This document shows, in pieces, positions 59,501 to 62,689 of a stretch of 62,689 nucleotides of DNA. The number at the start of each line of letters is the position of its first letter. Within the stretch, counting starts at the first letter, position 1. The notes below the pieces were generated by a model. It searched no databases. It was not told the origin of the DNA and saw only the letters and a list, made by a program, of their open reading frames with translations. The stretch is from assembly GCA_022827625.1 (NCBI GenBank), contig JAJEIE010000010.1, positions 1 through 62,689 on the forward strand, read 5' to 3'. This DNA comes from Candidatus Poribacteria bacterium (GTDB taxonomy: Bacteria; Poribacteria; WGA-4E; WGA-3G). The position numbers and the translations under genes were made by a program.

Positions 59501-62500
59501 GCGCGGTTGGAGCTCGCGCCACTTGCGAGTTCAACGCGTTACAATGTTTATCAACGGTATCTCACGACCCGAGACCAACCCACACAGGAAGAAATAGACG
59601 CAGAATATGCCTCGACATTTACCGAAGGCGATCCGAACGCACAATTCAGTTTCAGAGCTGGTGATGGTAGACCTGAAGCCCCTACCGCCGAAACCCTTGA
59701 GAACGTGATAGCGTCTATCAATGACGACATTGGACTTATCAACGCCTCTATCACGAGTATAGAAACGCAAATCGGGCAAGCCTCCGAACCTGCCGAGATC
59801 GCTGCACTCTTGGAACGCATACCAGAACTCATCGCAACAAAATATCAGAGGCTTCGTGATCGGCTGGATGCACAGTACAACGCAGACGAAATCAGTGTTG
59901 ACGCTTATAACGCCAGTCTGACCGAACTCGAAAGCAGTGAGTCACGAGAAGTCGAAGCACATTCGGATGCAGTCTTAGCAAACACAGTGCGCGCCATCAA
60001 CGAAGATGTCCAACTCATAAATGCGTCTATCACGAGTATAGAAACGCAAATAAGTCAGACCTCCGAACCCGATGAAATTATTGCACTCCTTTCGCAGATT
60101 CCCGAACGCATTACACAGAAATACCAACGACTTCGCGATGCCCTCGATGCCAAGTATGCTGCAGGTGAAATCAGTGTTGATGTCTATAACGCTTCGCTCA
60201 TGGCATTAGGTAGCAGTGAAGCTGCTGATATTGAACGCCAATCGGATGCAGTCTTAGCACAAACAATCGGAGAGATTGACGACAATGTGAAATTGATTGA
60301 TGCAGACATCGGGGCGTTGCAGTTGACAATTAGCCAGACGGACGATCCGGAAGTGATTGCGGGGTTATTAGAAGCCATCAAAGCGTTGGTGATGGATAAG
60401 TATAAGCAGTTAAGAGAAAGGCTTGATGCGTTATACGCCGCAGAGGAAATAAGCACGACTGCCTATAATGCGTCCCTCACCGCGTTAGGGACCGCGGAAA
60501 GCACGCAGTTGGCAAACATTGATGCCCAGGAATTTCAAGCGATTTCAACTGCTGCACAGAAACAGGTCGCGCTTATCAACAGCTCTATTGAGAACTTACG
60601 TTTATCTCTCCAGTTGACAGACGATCCTGAGGACATCCAAGATATACTTGAAGCAATAAAGGTATTGACAGCACGGCGTTTTGACGTTCTGATTCAGGAG
60701 TTAAAAGATATTGAAGAAAGCCTCGATCCCGAACAATTTGACACTGCCCTGCGTGGCTTGGAACTCGGCAAACAGGTTTCACTTAAAAATATTGATACCG
60801 AGAAGTTTTCAGCGATCTCCGCAGAGGCACAAAAGCAGGTTGACTTCAAAAACGGTGCGATTGAAAATCTACGACTTTCCTTTCAACTCACAGACGATCC
60901 CGAAAAGCAGCAGCAGATACTTGAAGCGATTAAGGTGTTGACGGCACAGCGTTTTCAAGTCTTACGTGAGGAACTTATTGCCATTCGGGACACACTGAAG
61001 CCAGAAGAATTCAAACAGGCACTTGAGGGAATTAATTTAGGCGAGCAACTTTCACTTAAAAACATCGACACTGAAAAGTTTGCTGTCATCTCTGCCGATG
61101 CTCAACGACAAGTGGATTTTATAAACGGCGATATAGAGAATTTGCGACTCTCCTTGCAGTTGACAGACGATCCCGAGGATCAACAGGCTATAATCGAGGC
61201 AATCAAGGTGCTAACAGCCTCGCGGTTTCGAGTGCTGCGTGAGGAATTAGAGAAGATAAAAGACAGCCTTGACCCTGAAGTGTATAATCAAGCGTTGAAA
61301 GGATTGAATCTCGGTGAGCAGTTGGCGATCCAAAACTTGGACACCGAGAAGTTCAGTCTCATTTCCGCAGCGGCACAGAAACAAGTTGATGCGATCAATG
61401 GCGACATTGAAAATCTAAGGCTTTCCTTTGAATTAGCAGACAGTCCCGAGGATCAACAGGATATAATCGAGGCAATCAAGGTGCTAATAACCTCGCGGTT
61501 TCGAGTGCTGCGTGAGGAATTAGAGAAGATAAAAGACAGCTTGGATGATGAGGAATATGAGAGAGCATTGAAGGGGCTGAATCTTGGTGAACAGGTTGCA
61601 CTAAAAAAGAGCGGCAGTGAAAAGTTTGATATTATATCAGCAGCAGCACAAAAGCAAGCCGATTTTTACAGCGGAAGTATTGATAACCTACGCCTCGCCC
61701 TCCAGTTAACCGATGACCCCGAAGAAGTGCAAGACATCTTAAATTCAATCAAGCTACTCACCGCCGCACGTTTCGATGTCTTGATTCAAGGACTCAAAGA
61801 TATTGAAGATTCTTTTGACGATCCCGCGGTCTTTAGACAGGCACTTCATGGGCTGGAACTCGGCAAAAAGGTTGCTGTGCGGGGGATTGACAACGAGAGT
61901 ATTGGCGTAACGCTCACCGGTATCGGTAATCAGATTTCCGAAACGGATTCAGAGATAACACAACTCTTTGATGAACTCGGCGAACAGACAACCACTGCGG
62001 GAGTTAGAGAAGCGATCGGACGGTTAAGGACGGCAATCACGACAAAGTTTCAACTGATGCGCGACAAAATCAATGAGTCCGCTGAAACAGAAGAAGAAAA
62101 AGCAAAGCAGATCGCAGCGGTTGATTTTAAAGAGGAGCAAGCACTTGGACAGTTAGGCGAACGCGGATTAGGGCAATTCAATTCACTGGTGGATACCGCC
62201 CAGTTTTTATTGGACAATGCATCTGAATCGAAATTTGCGACTCGAAGGCAAGCACTGATCACAGCAATCAAAACTTTCTATGATGAACGTATCAAGTTCA
62301 TTAATGGACTTGATTTGTCAGATACAGATAGAACGAATATGCTGCAGGTTGCGCGCATTCAAAGGAACATCGCACTCGATGCCGTCCCGGAGATGCATGA
62401 AAGCGTCACAGAGCGTCTCAAAATGGAAGAGGACCTCCAAAAAGAGATAGAAGACTTGCGCGATGCGCGGATAGAGAACGAAGAGGACCGTCTTGGGAAG

Positions 62501-62689
62501 TTGGCGGACTTACAGGAAGACCATAACCAGCGGATGTTGGCGTTGGAAGAGCAGTTTCAAGAGGATTTAGACGATTTACGACGGGATCGGAATCAGACGG
62601 GAGCGGACATCCAGCGGGAGTATCAGCGCGACCTCCAAGATTTACAAACAGAGACGGCACGTCGGTTGTTCGATGAGGAGTTCGGGGAT
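56519..62689 (+). CDS. Tape measure protein, 3' end outside the window
   Basis: ATG 56519 with TAGGAG upstream. The frame is open for 2057 codons to the window edge. The N-terminal ~250 residues have the tape-measure features (coiled EVSELGGHLTRTRQQMG, a hydrophobic LAGLGLVHAARRVAQFGAAS, and then GKLLPAFDSIS-type helices near 280-300). From ~59740 come eight repeats of about 92 residues containing ENLRLSLQLTDDPE and EAIKVLTARRF. The length sets the tail length and it may help inject DNA. It is much longer than most, implying a long tail. Confidence 0.85.
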   Translation, partial: MADVTIRFRGDSKEAIRAIDQLQSEVSELGGHLTRTRQQMGMTTTEVQKLGRSLGDVDAPTRVLTGSLGKMGGFLAGLGLVHAARRVAQFGAASLKAAGELNGMVRGLEDAYGSSEIATRRFSEFVELAKTPGLAIPQLTTYDAILKNIGNTAGENNVIFTGLAKGITTYGGSVHDVTGALHQLQQAMDGNRIVSQDFRPLLERTRGSFLAVAKTVHGFTGGIDEMRASWQASGSTLKEYLLPIFERMNQRFAGAPVDSYTNKMGNLEDAFGLLQAAIGQKLLPAFDSISDSILDVIENTTKAIEGFEDLTDSIYSVTEAFSNRQSVVDHIEDLRRLRDEQQQLADENAPGILGINFNQEAFDTATQNVEELNAAIKLYEEAIAGVPGSEQALQQAIDTTAAALKERKNAYVESLSALKSERDANSLFVDDATKLVLNIESEIEALESKQKTLTSVQAALDTYRESQSAASEEGTQEAAVYRDITRELDTLKDTLETYQKALEDAETPKDAAAAHQGIIDTLTALQTLQQGRAEDLGDARAYYAAHRSFVEGQKQAAEDLAKAEERFSKRTQQQRERSRKERIASAKRARDVEVAANEAAAASGEAYAEQLERLETASQRERFIQIVESFQAQGLSFDEAREKAEPYIDVIAGIPGTITDADAALGRFNSNLVRDVDQSADAVVNLSRAVTALGRSLNESLPDTAGSLERSLLNEQRYFENTSTGRTLDDIQREAGEDGLAFLKSFERGREFLDDYKDGVHAAADETEGLKRIAKELDAVTLDNLVGEFSRLDGAVGDISTKIGQFDIQGLASGNPASIATLPFQLYNAFTFDQRQADARLPELDRKNREAYERGEFGIPTDLLDFGRGRVQQAIGLTDDPQLQALLGGLNPVIGKTGLDEVANIPERIREAIQSYTDRALEALQEELNESAFNLNFARQTGGDVQGALNDVISANTAFYQEQIDSYNLQRQALGYAVGNVEELNRRINELNNEARLELAPLASSTRYNVYQRYLTTRDQPTQEEIDAEYASTFTEGDPNAQFSFRAGDGRPEAPTAETLENVIASINDDIGLINASITSIETQIGQASEPAEIAALLERIPELIATKYQRLRDRLDAQYNADEISVDAYNASLTELESSESREVEAHSDAVLANTVRAINEDVQLINASITSIETQISQTSEPDEIIALLSQIPERITQKYQRLRDALDAKYAAGEISVDVYNASLMALGSSEAADIERQSDAVLAQTIGEIDDNVKLIDADIGALQLTISQTDDPEVIAGLLEAIKALVMDKYKQLRERLDALYAAEEISTTAYNASLTALGTAESTQLANIDAQEFQAISTAAQKQVALINSSIENLRLSLQLTDDPEDIQDILEAIKVLTARRFDVLIQELKDIEESLDPEQFDTALRGLELGKQVSLKNIDTEKFSAISAEAQKQVDFKNGAIENLRLSFQLTDDPEKQQQILEAIKVLTAQRFQVLREELIAIRDTLKPEEFKQALEGINLGEQLSLKNIDTEKFAVISADAQRQVDFINGDIENLRLSLQLTDDPEDQQAIIEAIKVLTASRFRVLREELEKIKDSLDPEVYNQALKGLNLGEQLAIQNLDTEKFSLISAAAQKQVDAINGDIENLRLSFELADSPEDQQDIIEAIKVLITSRFRVLREELEKIKDSLDDEEYERALKGLNLGEQVALKKSGSEKFDIISAAAQKQADFYSGSIDNLRLALQLTDDPEEVQDILNSIKLLTAARFDVLIQGLKDIEDSFDDPAVFRQALHGLELGKKVAVRGIDNESIGVTLTGIGNQISETDSEITQLFDELGEQTTTAGVREAIGRLRTAITTKFQLMRDKINESAETEEEKAKQIAAVDFKEEQALGQLGERGLGQFNSLVDTAQFLLDNASESKFATRRQALITAIKTFYDERIKFINGLDLSDTDRTNMLQVARIQRNIALDAVPEMHESVTERLKMEEDLQKEIEDLRDARIENEEDRLGKLADLQEDHNQRMLALEEQFQEDLDDLRRDRNQTGADIQREYQRDLQDLQTETARRLFDEEFGD

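Overview
The window is mostly a tailed-phage genome, and the evidence suggests a phage-plasmid or a prophage with plasmid-type maintenance genes. The host looks like an uncultivated Gram-negative bacterium. Many exported or moron-like proteins carry signal peptides or lipoboxes, one exported protein ends in a phenylalanine reminiscent of an outer-membrane beta-signal, start sites carry AGGAG-type Shine-Dalgarno sequences, and several promoters match the sigma-70 consensus with exact 17-bp spacers. I cannot name the host species. No tRNA, rRNA, CRISPR array or insertion sequence was recognised.

Layout. (1) 1-5121 (+): tail-fibre or surface genes, including a protein with nine fibronectin type III domains whose C-terminal domain duplicates the gene just before it. 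(2) 5205-9598 (-): a moron-like block of small lipoproteins, secreted proteins and membrane proteins plus a GIY-YIG-like protein, served by at least two strong promoters. (3) 9781-11325: a methyltransferase-HNH fusion gene bracketed by a 16-bp direct repeat. (4) 12106-14041: a two-gene operon behind an iteron array with a perfect DnaA box, which is a candidate origin. (5) 14075-18655 (-): an operon of a tyrosine recombinase, two RadC paralogues and small genes, in which stop codons are followed by a family of stable RNA hairpins, several with cUUCGg loops. (6) 19188-20148 (+): a ParA ATPase and a ribbon-helix-helix partner preceded by tandem 8-mers. (7) 21600-26918: a gene-free, hairpin-rich stretch, then a primase (AEP/PrimPol type) and a large SF2-type helicase, then a 90-nt dyad. 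(8) 26957-37280 (+): many small accessory genes (zinc ribbons, HTH proteins, a giant ParB-like protein, a DUF4326 protein, a protein with an HsdM-like tail), ending in a strong terminator.

(9) 37491-41690 (+): a nuclease and lysis cassette with holin-like proteins and a two-domain cysteine-peptidase endolysin, containing a phage copy of translation initiation factor IF-1. (10) 41723-54633 (+): the packaging, head and tail genes in the usual siphovirus order: small terminase candidate, large terminase, portal, protease-scaffold, decoration protein, major capsid, connectors, tail terminator, tail tube, tail chaperone with a probable frameshift extension. (11) 54677-56502 (-): a second moron block with its own promoter. 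(12) 56519-62689 (+): a very long tape-measure gene that runs off the window.

How it works together: primase and helicase copy the DNA; ParA and its partner, with the iterons, could maintain it as a plasmid; the recombinase, RadC proteins and methyltransferase would handle integration, repair or restriction; the right half builds and packages a long, non-contractile-tailed virion (no sheath gene was seen) and lyses the cell. Functions for unnamed small genes are not known.
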